Below are positions 1 through 11,008 of a stretch of 64,000 bases of DNA, piece by piece. The position numbers and the translations under genes are program-made. Origin of the DNA: Rhodococcus sp. SBT000017 (GTDB lineage: Bacteria; Actinomycetota; Actinomycetes; Mycobacteriales; Mycobacteriaceae); NCBI RefSeq assembly GCF_003688915.1, contig NZ_REFU01000001.1, positions 4,154,001 through 4,218,000 of the forward strand, in the 5' to 3' direction. Under the pieces are notes generated by a model. That model was given only the letters and a program-made list of their open reading frames with translations. It searched no databases and was not told the DNA's origin. Numbering within the stretch: position 1 is the first letter of the stretch; every line of letters begins with the position of its first letter.

Positions 1-677
1 TCGCAGGCAGGGCGGGCGGACTGACCGACACCACCGGCATCAACCCGGTGCTACAGCGTCAAGCGCCGCCGTCCGACCGGCCGCGATCCGCCGCTGTGTT
101 GGTGTTGTTCGGCGGACCTGCCGACGCCGATCCCGGTGCGCCCGGCGGACTGCCCGCCGACGCCGACGTCCTGCTGACCCAGCGTGCGTCGACTCTGCGA
201 GATCACAGCGGACAAATCGCGTTCCCCGGTGGGGCGACCGACCCGGGCGACGACGGCCCGATCGGTACGGCACTGCGCGAGGCGCAGGAGGAAACCGGAC
301 TCGATCCGGCGGGCGTCGTGCCACTGGCGACGATGCCCGGCATCTACGTTCCGCCGTCGCGCTTCGACGTGGTTCCGGTGCTCTCGTACTGGAAGCAGCC
401 GACCCCGGTGCGCGTCGTCGATCCAGGCGAGACCGAGCGAGTGGTGCGAGTTCCGTTGCGCGAGTTGCTCGATCCGGACAATCGCTTCCAGGTGCGCCAC
501 CCGGCGGGCTACCGGGGGCCGGCGTTCGCTGTGCAGGGAATGCTGGTGTGGGGCTTCACGGGCGGTATCCTGGCGGGTCTGCTGGCTGTATCGGGCTGGG
601 AGCCCGAGTGGGACTCGGGGGACGTACGCGATCTGGAGGCCAGCTTGACTGCGGTAGGAGCGAGGCTCGATCGGTGA
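1..677 (+). CDS. CoA pyrophosphatase, NUDIX family (5' end outside window)
   Basis: Predicted cytoplasmic NUDIX hydrolase cleaving coenzyme A or related nucleotide diphosphates. The reading frame is open from the first complete codon at base 3, so the true start probably lies upstream; a GTG at 48 is the first internal start and would give 209 residues. The CoA-pyrophosphatase signature LLTQRASTLRDHSGQIAFPGG (19 of these residues match the family pattern) is followed by a NUDIX box ending REAQEETGL; the first acidic position of the box is Asp rather than Glu. The stop overlaps the GTG start of marP by 4 bases, so the two are translationally coupled, as in mycobacteria (Rv3672c-Rv3671c). Substrate is inferred from family. 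Confidence 0.9.
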   Translation, partial: AGRAGGLTDTTGINPVLQRQAPPSDRPRSAAVLVLFGGPADADPGAPGGLPADADVLLTQRASTLRDHSGQIAFPGGATDPGDDGPIGTALREAQEETGLDPAGVVPLATMPGIYVPPSRFDVVPVLSYWKQPTPVRVVDPGETERVVRVPLRELLDPDNRFQVRHPAGYRGPAFAVQGMLVWGFTGGILAGLLAVSGWEPEWDSGDVRDLEASLTAVGARLDR

Positions 678-1864
678 CAGGTTCAGGGTGGGTCGATATC
701 GCGGTGGTTGCCATCGCACTGCTGGCGGCGTCGTCGGGATGGCGGCAGGGGGCGGTGGCGTCGGCGCTGGCGTTTCTCGGTGTCGTTCTCGGTGCCGTCG
801 CCGGAATTCTGGTGGCGCCGCACGTGCTCGAACACGTCGACGGTTCGCGAACGCGGGTGTTCGTCGGAATCGCACTGATCGTGGTGTTGGTGATCGTCGG
901 TGAGGTGGCCGGCATGGTTCTCGGGCGGGCACTGCGTAGCGGAATCCATTCGCGCGGAGCACGATCCGTCGACAGCACCATCGGTGCCGGGTTGCAGGCC
1001 GCAGCCGTTCTCGCGGCCGCGTGGCTGCTCGCCATCCCACTGACGTCGTCCTCGCAGCCCGAGGTCGCCAGTGCGGTCCGCGGCTCGACGGTCCTGGGCA
1101 AAGTCGACGAGGTGGCACCCGACTGGTTGCGGCAGGTACCCGAGGAATTCTCGGCGTTGCTCGATACGTCCGGGCTCCCCGACGTCATCGGACCGTTCGG
1201 ACGCACCCCGGTCGCGAACGTCGCCGCACCCGATTCCGGGATCGCAGCGGGACCGATTCCGGTGCAACTGCAATCGAGCGTCATCAAGATCAACGGCATC
1301 GCGCCGAGCTGCCAGAAGGCGCTGGAAGGTTCGGGCTTCGTCGTCGGATCGGATCTGGTGATGACCAACGCGCACGTCGTCGCAGGCACGTCCGAGGTGA
1401 CCGTCGATTCGCCGAACGGACCTCTGGCGGCCGACGTCGTGTTGTTCGACCCCGAAGAAGATGTTGCCGTGCTTCGGGTTTCGCAGCTCCAGGCCCCGGT
1501 GCTGCCGTTTGCGCCTGCACCGGCCGAATCCGGAACGGACGCCATCGTGCTCGGCTATCCCGGCGGCGGACCGTACACGGCGAGCCCGGCGCGCATCCGC
1601 GAGATCATCAACCTGAGCGGACCGGACATCTACCGCACGGGCACCGTCCAACGCGAGGTGTACACCGTCCGCGGATCGGTGCGGCAGGGCAACTCCGGTG
1701 GACCGCTGGTCAACTCGTCCGGAGAGGTACTCGGAGTCGTGTTCGGTGCCGCCGTCGACGACCCCGACACCGGATTCGTGCTGACGGCGACGGAGATCGC
1801 GGACGAACTTGCGCAGAGTTTCGATGCCCCGGTGCCGGTCGCCACGGGCGACTGCATCGTCTAG
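674..1864 (+). CDS. marP: MarP-like membrane-anchored serine protease
   Basis: Acid- and oxidative-stress protease of the mycobacterial MarP family, acting in the periplasm, where the M. tuberculosis enzyme processes the peptidoglycan hydrolase RipA. Residues 1-125 hold about four hydrophobic helices (colicin V production-like). Residues about 195-396 form a chymotrypsin-like domain with the triad His234 (TNAHVV), Asp263 (EEDVAVL) and Ser341 (GNSGGP). Cys213 and Cys394 match the disulfide pair known in MarP. The 396-residue length agrees with the 397 of M. tuberculosis. The GTG start at 674 was chosen because it gives a GTGA overlap with the NUDIX gene and begins directly before the first helix; the frame is open further upstream, but that is the NUDIX gene. 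Confidence 0.94.
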   Translation: MTGSGWVDIAVVAIALLAASSGWRQGAVASALAFLGVVLGAVAGILVAPHVLEHVDGSRTRVFVGIALIVVLVIVGEVAGMVLGRALRSGIHSRGARSVDSTIGAGLQAAAVLAAAWLLAIPLTSSSQPEVASAVRGSTVLGKVDEVAPDWLRQVPEEFSALLDTSGLPDVIGPFGRTPVANVAAPDSGIAAGPIPVQLQSSVIKINGIAPSCQKALEGSGFVVGSDLVMTNAHVVAGTSEVTVDSPNGPLAADVVLFDPEEDVAVLRVSQLQAPVLPFAPAPAESGTDAIVLGYPGGGPYTASPARIREIINLSGPDIYRTGTVQREVYTVRGSVRQGNSGGPLVNSSGEVLGVVFGAAVDDPDTGFVLTATEIADELAQSFDAPVPVATGDCIV

Positions 1865-2793
1865 CTCTCGCGCACGACCCGCAGAATCTCCTCGGACACC
1901 ACGTCGGGTGCTTCCTGGTGCACGTAATGCCCCACGTCCCGCACCGTTCGACGCGTCAGCCCCGGTGCCCAGTGTCGATCTCTGTCGAGGGTGGTGGGCA
2001 GCACATACGGGTCGAGGTCGCCGCTGATCTGCGCGACGGGGATCGAGGTGCGTACGTCCACGGCGTCCATGAAGCGGCGGCCCTCGGCACGGAACTGGCT
2101 GCGGAACGCCCAGCGCTGATATTCGAGTGCGCAGTGCGCGGCACCCGGAATTCGGATGGCCGACCGCATCTTTGCCGTGGTGTCCGAGAAATCCTCGGTG
2201 CCCTGCCACGCGGACCCGGCGCGGCTGCTCATCAGCTCTTCCACCGCGATGCCGCCTCGACGCGTCAGCAGTCTCTCGGGGCGCAACGGAACCTGGTAGC
2301 GAACGAAGTGTGGCAGCAGGGCAGCGCGCTGCGCGGAGTCCTTCAACACGGAGCGACGTAGCGAGATGGGATGCGGGGCGTTGATCAGCACCATCGAACG
2401 CACCAGGCGGGGGTGGAGCGCAACACTGGCCCAGCAGACGAGACCGCCGTCTGCATGGCCGACGAACGTGGCGTGCGGATAACCCAGGGCGCGAACCAGT
2501 CCGACGATGTCGCCGGCGAGGGTCCACCCGTCGTATCCGCGTGGAGGCTTGTCGGAGTCACCGTATCCGCGCAGGTCGACGGCGATGGCGCGGACACCCG
2601 AGCGCGTAAGCGCCTCGAGTTGGTGTCGCCACGAGTACCAGAAGTCGGCGAAGCCGTGCAGCAGAACCACCAGCGGTGCGTCCGGAGCGTGTTCGCCGAC
2701 CTCCACGATGTGGAACCGGATTCCGTTGGCGTGGATGTCGCGATGGATCCACTGTCCCGGATATCGGACCGTGGACGGATCGGGCTGATTCAT
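1861..2793 (-). CDS. ephE: alpha/beta hydrolase, EphE-like epoxide hydrolase
   Basis: Predicted epoxide hydrolase. The fold shows the oxyanion HGF motif (residues 46-48), RGYGDSD, and the nucleophile elbow GHADGG with Asp115, an aspartate as in epoxide hydrolases and dehalogenases rather than the serine of esterases. A C-terminal Asp (GDLDPYV) and His (VGHYVHQ) complete the triad. The length of 310 residues is typical. It occupies the position of M. tuberculosis ephE (Rv3670) beside marP; the two genes converge and their stop codons overlap by 4 bases. Natural substrate is unknown; epoxide specificity is a family inference. Confidence 0.85.
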   Translation of the reverse strand: MNQPDPSTVRYPGQWIHRDIHANGIRFHIVEVGEHAPDAPLVVLLHGFADFWYSWRHQLEALTRSGVRAIAVDLRGYGDSDKPPRGYDGWTLAGDIVGLVRALGYPHATFVGHADGGLVCWASVALHPRLVRSMVLINAPHPISLRRSVLKDSAQRAALLPHFVRYQVPLRPERLLTRRGGIAVEELMSSRAGSAWQGTEDFSDTTAKMRSAIRIPGAAHCALEYQRWAFRSQFRAEGRRFMDAVDVRTSIPVAQISGDLDPYVLPTTLDRDRHWAPGLTRRTVRDVGHYVHQEAPDVVSEEILRVVRES

Positions 2794-2814
2794 ACTGCTC
2801 GATTCGCCGGGCTA

Positions 2815-3309
2815 CTACTTCTTGTAGCCGGGAACTCCGGGGATGGAATCGTGCTGGTTCGGCAGCACCGTCGACGCCTGCTTGAGCGAGTCGATGGTCT
2901 TCTCGGGCTTGCGCAGCTTCTTGACCCTGCGGTAGCCCAGGAATCCGAACAGCGCCGCGGCCAACACCATGAATACGAACACGATGAGGAAGGCGGCCCA
3001 ACGGTAGAGCCACACATCGAGCAGCTCTGCGGCGAAGAAGAAGAAGAAGAAGGAGCTGAACAGCAGCACCGTCAACGCGATGATGAAGAAGACGCTGCCC
3101 TGCAGACCCTTCTTGACCTCGCCGGTGACCTCGGCCTTGGCGAGGGCGACTTCGGCGCGCACGAGCGTCGAGACCTGAGTGGTGGCGTCCTTGACGAGAT
3201 TTCCGATGCTGGCGCTACCAGGGGTGCGGGCATCGACATCGGTCAGAGGTATCGACGAAATCGTGTTCGGGACGCCGTTTCCGTATCCCTTGTCATTGCT
3301 GACGCTCAA
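2815..3309 (-). CDS. phage holin family (Rv3669-like) membrane protein
   Basis: Small integral membrane protein of the actinobacterial holin-superfamily III group; function unknown and no evidence of lysis. A hydrophilic N-terminal half (about residues 1-75) precedes two hydrophobic helices near 80-105 and 112-135, the first containing a run of six Phe, and a basic tail with RRVKK. I chose the TTG at 3309 (164 residues) because AAGGGG lies just upstream and the N-terminus SVSNDKGYGNG resembles family members; the open frame extends to 3480 but that part looks non-coding. It sits between ephE and a divergent transporter, matching Rv3669. Confidence 0.75.
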   Translation of the reverse strand: MSVSNDKGYGNGVPNTISSIPLTDVDARTPGSASIGNLVKDATTQVSTLVRAEVALAKAEVTGEVKKGLQGSVFFIIALTVLLFSSFFFFFFAAELLDVWLYRWAAFLIVFVFMVLAAALFGFLGYRRVKKLRKPEKTIDSLKQASTVLPNQHDSIPGVPGYKK

Positions 3310-3556
3310 CTCTCGACCCCTTGTAATCGCTCTGCTCGGTGTTGTGCGGAAGATCGTATCGACAGTAGTGCCTAGGTAGCAGATTAACTGTTTCCTGTAT
3401 GCCGAGCGACGCCCGGCTGTCGTGGACGGGTACCTCCGCGTCCGCGCGGGCAAACACGAGAATGTTGCACGAACCGGCAACGAACAGCCCCGGGCCGTGA
3501 AATTCTCAGGTGTTCATCAGGTAATTTGCAGGGAACTTCCCCCTTCAGGAGCATTC

Positions 3557-4927
3557 GTGAGTTCAGCACACGCCGTCGCCCCCGACGGCGCAATTCCCGC
3601 ACCCCAGGTGCCGCGGTCACGCATCGTGATCGCCTCGATGGTCGGCACGTCCATCGAGTTCTTCGACTTCTACATCTATGCCACCGCCGCAGTGCTCGTC
3701 TTCCCCCGTCTGTTCTTCCCGGCGGGCAACGACACCACCGCGCTGCTGGCGTCGTTCGCGACCTTCGGCCTCGCCTTCGTAGCGCGACCCATCGGGTCGA
3801 TTCTGTTCGGCCACTTCGGCGATCGCATCGGCCGCAAGGCGACCCTCGTCGGGTCCCTGCTCACGATGGGTGTCGCGACGTTCGCGATCGGACTGTTGCC
3901 GACGTACGCCGCGGTGGGCCTGTGGGCTCCGGCGCTGCTGGCGATCATGCGCTTCACCCAGGGCGTCGGCCTCGGCGGCGAGTGGAGCGGTGCGGCTCTG
4001 CTGGCCACCGAAACCGCCAAGCCGGGCAAGCGGGCCTGGGCGGCGATGTACCCGCAGCTGGGCGCACCCATCGGGTTCTTCTTCGCCAACGGCATCTTCC
4101 TGCTCATCGTCATCGCGACGGGCTACGACTCGGTCAACTCCGGCGCCGACCATGCGTTCCTCACCTGGGGCTGGCGAATTCCGTTCCTGCTCAGCGCCGT
4201 CATGGTCATCATCGGCCTGTACGTCCGGCTCAAGCTAGAGGAGACGCCGGTGTTCAAGCTGGCCGTCGAGCGCGGCCAGAAGGTCAAGACTCCGCTCGCG
4301 CAGGTGTTCAAGACCAGTTGGCGTCAGCTGATCATCGGAACGTTCGTCATGCTCGCCACCTACACGCTGTTCTACATCATGACCACGTGGGTGGTCAGCT
4401 ACGGAACGGGCCAGGTGTCCGACGTCAACGGCCCGAAGCTCGCCATTCCGTACACCGACTTCCTGGAGCTGCAGCTCATCGCGGTGCTGTTCTTCGCGGC
4501 GCTGATTCCGGTGGCCGGGCTGCTGGCCGACAAGTACGGCCGTCGTCCCACGCTGATCGTCATCACCACGGCGATCGTGCTGTTCGGTCTGTCGTTCCAC
4601 TGGTTCGCAGATCCGGCGTCCGCCTCGGCGGGCAAGATGCTGGTGTTCATGTGCGTCGGCCTCGGACTGATGGGCCTGACCTTCGGCCCGATGAGTGCCG
4701 TTCTGCCCGAACTGTTTCCGACGAACGTGCGCTACACGGGCTCGGGAATCTCGTACAACACCGCGTCGATCCTCGGTGCCGCAGTGGCACCGTTCATCGC
4801 CACCTGGCTGGTGAGTTCCTACGGCGTCGGCTGGGTGGGCGTGTACCTCGCCATCGCTGCGACGTTGACGCTGATCGCCCTGCTGATCATGAAGGAAACA
4901 CGGGATCAGTCGCTCGACAGCGTGTAG
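3557..4927 (+). CDS. MFS transporter, metabolite:H+ symporter family
   Basis: Proton-coupled uptake transporter of the MHS (ProP/ShiA/KgtP-like) branch of the major facilitator superfamily, in the cytoplasmic membrane. It has about twelve hydrophobic segments over 456 residues. The loop-2 signature GHFGDRIGRK and the helix-4/5 stretch GVGLGGEWSGA are diagnostic for the branch; GLLADKYGRRP repeats the loop motif in the second half. The GTG start at 3557 follows AGGAG at 3547-3551. Substrates in this group are organic acids, betaines or shikimate; the exact one cannot be read from sequence. It converges on acs with a shared terminator. Confidence 0.88.
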   Translation: MSSAHAVAPDGAIPAPQVPRSRIVIASMVGTSIEFFDFYIYATAAVLVFPRLFFPAGNDTTALLASFATFGLAFVARPIGSILFGHFGDRIGRKATLVGSLLTMGVATFAIGLLPTYAAVGLWAPALLAIMRFTQGVGLGGEWSGAALLATETAKPGKRAWAAMYPQLGAPIGFFFANGIFLLIVIATGYDSVNSGADHAFLTWGWRIPFLLSAVMVIIGLYVRLKLEETPVFKLAVERGQKVKTPLAQVFKTSWRQLIIGTFVMLATYTLFYIMTTWVVSYGTGQVSDVNGPKLAIPYTDFLELQLIAVLFFAALIPVAGLLADKYGRRPTLIVITTAIVLFGLSFHWFADPASASAGKMLVFMCVGLGLMGLTFGPMSAVLPELFPTNVRYTGSGISYNTASILGAAVAPFIATWLVSSYGVGWVGVYLAIAATLTLIALLIMKETRDQSLDSV

Positions 4928-4939
4928 TGCGCGGCGCGC

Positions 4940-4983
4940 AGTGGTGTGAATAAGTGCCTCAGGGGGCACTTGTTCACACCACT
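4940..4983. terminator. bidirectional hairpin between MFS gene and acs
   Basis: Inverted repeat with 19-base arms at 4940-4958 and 4965-4983 and a 6-base loop; the single non-Watson-Crick position is a possible G-U pair. It lies between the convergent stop codons of the transporter and acs, so it can stop transcription from both sides. There is no long T tract. Confidence 0.75.
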
Positions 4984-4994
4984 GCCGCAGGCAC

Positions 4995-6938
<1,944 letters not shown>

Positions 6939-7009
6939 CTCGAATAGCTCACTTTCGTCCGGTGCATTTCGCTCATGAAACTGCACTTCCGTGCCGGTCT
7001 CGAGCCCCT

Positions 7010-7041
7010 TGTGAGGGTAGTCACATGTGATGGCAATCGCA
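7010..7041. promoter_or_regulatory. two adjacent CRP/GlxR-type boxes upstream of acs
   Basis: A perfect TGTGA-N6-TCACA lies at 7010-7025 and a second, near-consensus TGTGA-N6-TCGCA abuts it at 7026-7041. They are 70-105 bases upstream of the acs start. Cyclic AMP receptor proteins (CRP/GlxR) of mycobacteria and corynebacteria use this consensus, and acs genes are known members of such regulons. The divergent dpp operon starts about 340 bases away and may or may not respond. Confidence 0.75.
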
Positions 7042-7043
7042 CC

Positions 7044-7061
7044 GTTGCAATCGCCTGCAAC
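7044..7061. promoter_or_regulatory. perfect inverted repeat GTTGCA-N6-TGCAAC
   Basis: An 18-base dyad with perfect 6-base arms, only 3 bases from the second CRP-type box and upstream of acs. The TTGCAA core recalls RamB-type acetate regulator sites in corynebacteria, but the match is partial. Most of the remaining 7062-7370 spacer shows no gene; a possible -10 TAAAGT for dppA is near 7250. Confidence 0.4.
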
Positions 7062-7382
7062 CCCCTGATCTGCGGTGATCGGTAGTTTCTGCACGCTGGG
7101 CGGTAATCGGGGCCATCGGTGTGAGCCCGTGGCGACACCGATGTCCGAACTGTGAGAAATCGACTTGCCGAAACGTTTCGATCATGTTTCCGGCTTACTC
7201 ACGGGTCAGCAAAATCTGGGGGAGTTCACATGTTCGTTTCAGGATGTGTCTAAAGTCCATCCCATCAGATCGTTGGAACGGCCCACCTGCCGTGCCATGC
7301 GGTCGCCCACGAATCCCCGGGCGTCGCGCCCGAGGAACTGAGCACGGATGACCCCGTGTTCACATCTGGATGGAGGATTTTC

Positions 7383-9005
7383 TTGCGTATCAAACGTGCC
7401 GCGGTCGTCACCACGGCTGTGCTGATGAGTGCGAGCCTGCTCGCCGCCTGTGGTGGCGGAGGCTCGAGCTCCGGTGGCAGTGGAGACGGGATCTACAGCA
7501 TCTACATCGCCGAGCCGGAGAACCCGCTGGTTCCCGGTAACACTACCGAGAGCGAAGGCAGCCAGGTCCTCGAGGCGCTCTTCACTCCGCTGGTCACGTT
7601 CAACGACGAGGACAACAGCGTCGAGTACAACGGCGTTGCCGAGTCCGTCGAATCCGAGGACAACACCACCTGGACCGTCAAGCTCAAGGACGGCTGGACG
7701 TTCCACGACGGCACGCCCGTCACCGCCGAGTCCTACACCAAGGCGTGGAGCTACAACGCGTTGAGCACCAACGCATTCGGTGCGTCCTACTTCTTCGAGA
7801 ACATCGAAGGCTACGCAGATCTGCAGGGCAGCGAGACCGCCGAGCCCACCGCGACCGACCTGAGTGGCCTGAACGTCGTCGACGACACGACCTTCACCGT
7901 CCAGCTCACCGGACCGTTCGCCATCTTCCCGCTGACGCTCGGCTACACCGCGTTCGATCCGCTGCCCGAGGCGTTCTACGCCGACCCCGACGCTTTCGGC
8001 GCTCGCCCGATCGGTAACGGCCCGTTCAAGGCCGACGAGGACTTCGTTCCCGGACAGGGATTCACCGTCACCAAGTACGACGATTACGCAGGCGACAATG
8101 CGGCACAGTCCGCAGGCGTCAACTTCAAGGTCTACACCGAGGTGAGCACCGGCTACAACGACGTTCAGGGTGGCGGACTCGACGTCATGCTCGACCTCCC
8201 CGAGGACGCGTGGGCCACCGCTCGCGATACGTTCGGTGACCGGTACGGCGAGCGCGCTCGCCCGGACATCACCTCACTCGGCTTCCCGACGTACGATCCG
8301 CGCTTCCAGGATCCGAACGTGCGCAAGGCATTCTCGATGGCCATCGATCGCCAGGCCATCGCGACCGCGATCTTCACCGATACCCGTACTCCGGCAGACT
8401 CTTTCGCCTCTCCCGTGGTCGAGGGCTACCGCGAGGACGCTTGTGGAGCCAACTGCGAGCTCAACCCGGACGAGGCCAACCGTCTGCTCGACGAGGCCGG
8501 ATTCGACCGCAGCCAGCCGGTGGACCTGTGGTTCAACGCCGGTGCGGGCCACGATCCGTGGATGACCGCGGTGGGCAACCAGTTGCGCGACAACCTGGGC
8601 GTGAACTACGCGCTGCGTGGCGACCTCCAGTTCGCGCAGTACCTGCCGCTGCAGGACGCTCAGGGCATGACCGGACCCTTCCGCTCGGGTTGGATCATGG
8701 ACTACCCGTCGATCTACAACTTCCTCAGCCCGCTGTACTCGGTGTCGGCCTTGCCGCCGGCCGGCAGCAACGCCACCTTCTTCAACGACCCGGCATTCGA
8801 CGCCGCTCTGGTAGAAGGCAACAACGCCGAGGACATCGACGCTGCTACCGAGGACTACCAGAAGGCCGAGGACATCCTGATCGATCAGATGCCCGCGACC
8901 CCGCTGTTCTACGGCCTGAACCAGGCCGTGTGGTCCGACCGCGTCTCCGACGTCAAGATCGACAACCGAGGCAACATCATCCTCGAGGACGTCGTAGTCA
9001 GCTGA
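7383..9005 (+). CDS. dppA: peptide ABC transporter substrate-binding lipoprotein
   Basis: Extracytoplasmic binding protein of a dipeptide/oligopeptide importer (SBP family 5). A short basic N-terminus and hydrophobic helix end in the lipobox LLAAC followed by a Gly/Ser-rich linker, so the mature protein is a lipoprotein anchored at the cysteine. The body has the family features PLVTF, KDGWTFHDGTPVTA and NVRKAFSMAIDRQAI. The TTG at 7383 is preceded by GGAGG and places the signal peptide correctly; an upstream GTG at 7356 lacks these. Position equals Rv3666c. Length 540 residues. A hairpin-containing gap separates it from the permease genes, as is common where the binding protein is made in excess. 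Confidence 0.92.
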   Translation: MRIKRAAVVTTAVLMSASLLAACGGGGSSSGGSGDGIYSIYIAEPENPLVPGNTTESEGSQVLEALFTPLVTFNDEDNSVEYNGVAESVESEDNTTWTVKLKDGWTFHDGTPVTAESYTKAWSYNALSTNAFGASYFFENIEGYADLQGSETAEPTATDLSGLNVVDDTTFTVQLTGPFAIFPLTLGYTAFDPLPEAFYADPDAFGARPIGNGPFKADEDFVPGQGFTVTKYDDYAGDNAAQSAGVNFKVYTEVSTGYNDVQGGGLDVMLDLPEDAWATARDTFGDRYGERARPDITSLGFPTYDPRFQDPNVRKAFSMAIDRQAIATAIFTDTRTPADSFASPVVEGYREDACGANCELNPDEANRLLDEAGFDRSQPVDLWFNAGAGHDPWMTAVGNQLRDNLGVNYALRGDLQFAQYLPLQDAQGMTGPFRSGWIMDYPSIYNFLSPLYSVSALPPAGSNATFFNDPAFDAALVEGNNAEDIDAATEDYQKAEDILIDQMPATPLFYGLNQAVWSDRVSDVKIDNRGNIILEDVVVS

Positions 9006-9011
9006 CGATGC

Positions 9012-9123
9012 ACCCAGGTGGGTGGCAGCCAAGCGTGATCGGTTGTCACCCACCGGGTCCCGTTCAACCGTGGGTCGTAACCGTCCCACACCGACCTGCG
9101 CCGGCAAGACCCGAGGCGCAGGT
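9012..9123 (+). promoter_or_regulatory. two hairpins in the dppA-dppB gap
   Basis: Hairpin 1: arms 9017-9027 and 9044-9054 (one G-U pair), extended by ACCC/GGGT at 9012-9015 and 9055-9058. Hairpin 2: perfect 9-base arms 9094-9102 and 9115-9123. Neither has a T tract, so they more likely stabilise the 3' end of dppA mRNA or cause partial termination than end the operon. A strong AAGGAG for dppB follows at 9137-9142. Confidence 0.55.
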
Positions 9124-9152
9124 TCGTCCCTTGTTCAAGGAGAAGACACACA

Positions 9153-10076
9153 GTGGGTCGCTACATCACTCGCCGATTACTGCTGACGATTCCCGTCCTG
9201 ATCGGCTCCTCGTTCTTGATCTTCGCGATGGTCTACGCGCTGCCGGGTGATCCCATCCGCGCCCTCGCTGGAGATCGCCCCCTCGCCCCCGGCGTCGTCG
9301 CCCAGCTGCGCGACGAGTTCAACCTCGACGACAACCTCTTCGTGCAGTACTTCAAGTACATCGGTGGCTTCTTCCAAGGCGACTTCGGTACCGACTTCTC
9401 CGGACGCCCCGTCCTCGACACCATCGAGCGGGCACTTCCGGTCACGGTCCGATTGACCATCGTGGCCGTCGTCATCGAGACCATCATGGGTATCGCCGCA
9501 GGCGTGCTCGCCGCCCTCAAGCGCGGATCCTTCTTCGACAACCTGGTGCTCATCTCGACGACGCTGCTGGTGTCGGTGCCGGTGTTCGTTCTCGGCTTCA
9601 TCGCCCAGTTCACCCTCGGTCTCAAGTTGGGGCTCTTCCCGATCTCCGGCATCAACGACGGCTGGTCGAGTTACCTGCTTCCCGGATTGGTGCTCGCATC
9701 GCTGTCGATGGCGTACGTGGCTCGTCTGACGCGCACCTCGGTGGCCGAATCGATGGCCGCGGACTACATCCGCACCGCGAAGTCGAAGGGAATCAGCAAC
9801 CGGCGCATCATCGTTCGCCATGCGTTGCGCAACTCGCTGATTCCTGTCGTCACCTTCATCGGTGCCGATGTCGGTGGCCTGCTCGGCGGGGCCATCGTGA
9901 CCGAGACGGTGTTCAACCTGCCCGGTCTCGGCCGCGCGATCTACGACGGCCTGGCCCGCCAGGAAGGTGCCGTCGTCGTCGGCATCGTGACGCTCTTCGT
10001 GTTCTTCTACATCTTCTTCAACCTCGTGGTGGACGTTCTCTACGCGGTACTCGATCCTAGGATTCGCTATGAATAA
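9153..10076 (+). CDS. dppB: peptide ABC transporter permease, DppB type
   Basis: Inner-membrane permease of the peptide importer. About six hydrophobic segments over 307 residues, the first at residues 9-30. The EAA loop that contacts the ATPase is visible as DYIRTAKSKGISNRRIIVRH. The C-terminus LDPRIRYE is typical of DppB/OppB proteins. GTG start at 9153, with AAGGAG 10 bases upstream. The stop lies inside the start of dppC, giving an 8-base overlap. Equivalent to Rv3665c. Confidence 0.94.
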   Translation: MGRYITRRLLLTIPVLIGSSFLIFAMVYALPGDPIRALAGDRPLAPGVVAQLRDEFNLDDNLFVQYFKYIGGFFQGDFGTDFSGRPVLDTIERALPVTVRLTIVAVVIETIMGIAAGVLAALKRGSFFDNLVLISTTLLVSVPVFVLGFIAQFTLGLKLGLFPISGINDGWSSYLLPGLVLASLSMAYVARLTRTSVAESMAADYIRTAKSKGISNRRIIVRHALRNSLIPVVTFIGADVGGLLGGAIVTETVFNLPGLGRAIYDGLARQEGAVVVGIVTLFVFFYIFFNLVVDVLYAVLDPRIRYE

Positions 10077-11007
10077 AGAAGATTCGAGCGCAGCTCAGCA
10101 CGCCGCAGACGAGGGCCAGCCCGGCAACGTCGCCACCGGTGAGGCCGTCGAGCTGGTCGGTCAGGCCAGCCTGTGGGGCAACGCGTGGAAGTTTCTGCGC
10201 AAGAGCCCGTTCTTCATCATCGGCACGTTCCTGCTGCTGGTGCTGCTGGTGATGGCGGTGTTCCCGCAACTGTTCGCCCGCGGCATCGACCCGCGAGTGT
10301 GCTCTCTGTCGAATTCCGGTCAGAAACCCAGTGCAGCACACTGGTTCGGTACCGACATCCAGGGCTGCGACTACTACGCCAACGTCATCTACGGTGCGCG
10401 CATCTCGCTGTCCATCGGTGTGCTCTCGGTGATCGGCGTACTGATCATCGGCGTTCTGATCGGTGCTCTCGCCGGCTACTTCGGCGGTGCGATCGACAGC
10501 GTCCTGGCGCGCTTCACCGACGTGTTCTTCGGAATTCCGCTGCTGCTCGGTGCCCTGATCCTGCTCACCGTCACCGCCCAGCGCACCATCTTCACCGTGT
10601 CGTTGGCCCTGGTGGCCTTCGGCTGGATGACGGCGATGCGCCTGGTGCGATCGTCGGTGATCTCGATCAAGAACAGTGAATACGTCCAGGCGGCACAGGC
10701 ATTGGGAGCGTCGACCTACCGCATTCTGGTGCGACACATCCTTCCCAACGCGCTGGCTCCGGTGATCATCTACGCCACCATCTCGGTGGGTACGTTCATC
10801 GCGGCCGAGGCGACGCTGACGTTCCTCGGAATCGGATTGCAGGCGCCCGAGATCTCCTGGGGCCTACAGATCAACCTCGGTCAGGCCAGGTTCCTCACGG
10901 CACCGCACCTGGTGCTGTTCCCGGCCGCGTTCCTCTCCGTCACGGTGCTCGCGTTCATCATGCTCGGTGACGCACTCCGTGACGCACTCGATCCGAAACG
11001 GAACTGA
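10069..11007 (+). CDS. dppC: peptide ABC transporter permease, DppC type
   Basis: Second membrane subunit of the peptide importer, 312 residues. A cytoplasmic N-terminus of about 45 residues precedes the first hydrophobic helix (about 48-66), then the family segment HWFGTDIQGCDYYANVIYGA and the EAA motif EYVQAAQALGASTYRILVRH. It ends with GDALRDALDPK, typical of DppC/OppC. Its ATG overlaps the end of dppB by 8 bases and its stop is 1 base before the start of the ATPase gene. Equivalent to Rv3664c. Confidence 0.94.
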   Translation: MNKEDSSAAQHAADEGQPGNVATGEAVELVGQASLWGNAWKFLRKSPFFIIGTFLLLVLLVMAVFPQLFARGIDPRVCSLSNSGQKPSAAHWFGTDIQGCDYYANVIYGARISLSIGVLSVIGVLIIGVLIGALAGYFGGAIDSVLARFTDVFFGIPLLLGALILLTVTAQRTIFTVSLALVAFGWMTAMRLVRSSVISIKNSEYVQAAQALGASTYRILVRHILPNALAPVIIYATISVGTFIAAEATLTFLGIGLQAPEISWGLQINLGQARFLTAPHLVLFPAAFLSVTVLAFIMLGDALRDALDPKRN

Positions 11008-11008
11008 C

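Noticed and set aside
683..2527. 614-codon minus-strand ORF across marP and ephE
   Set aside because: Arg/Gly-rich shadow ORF overlapping two well-supported genes.
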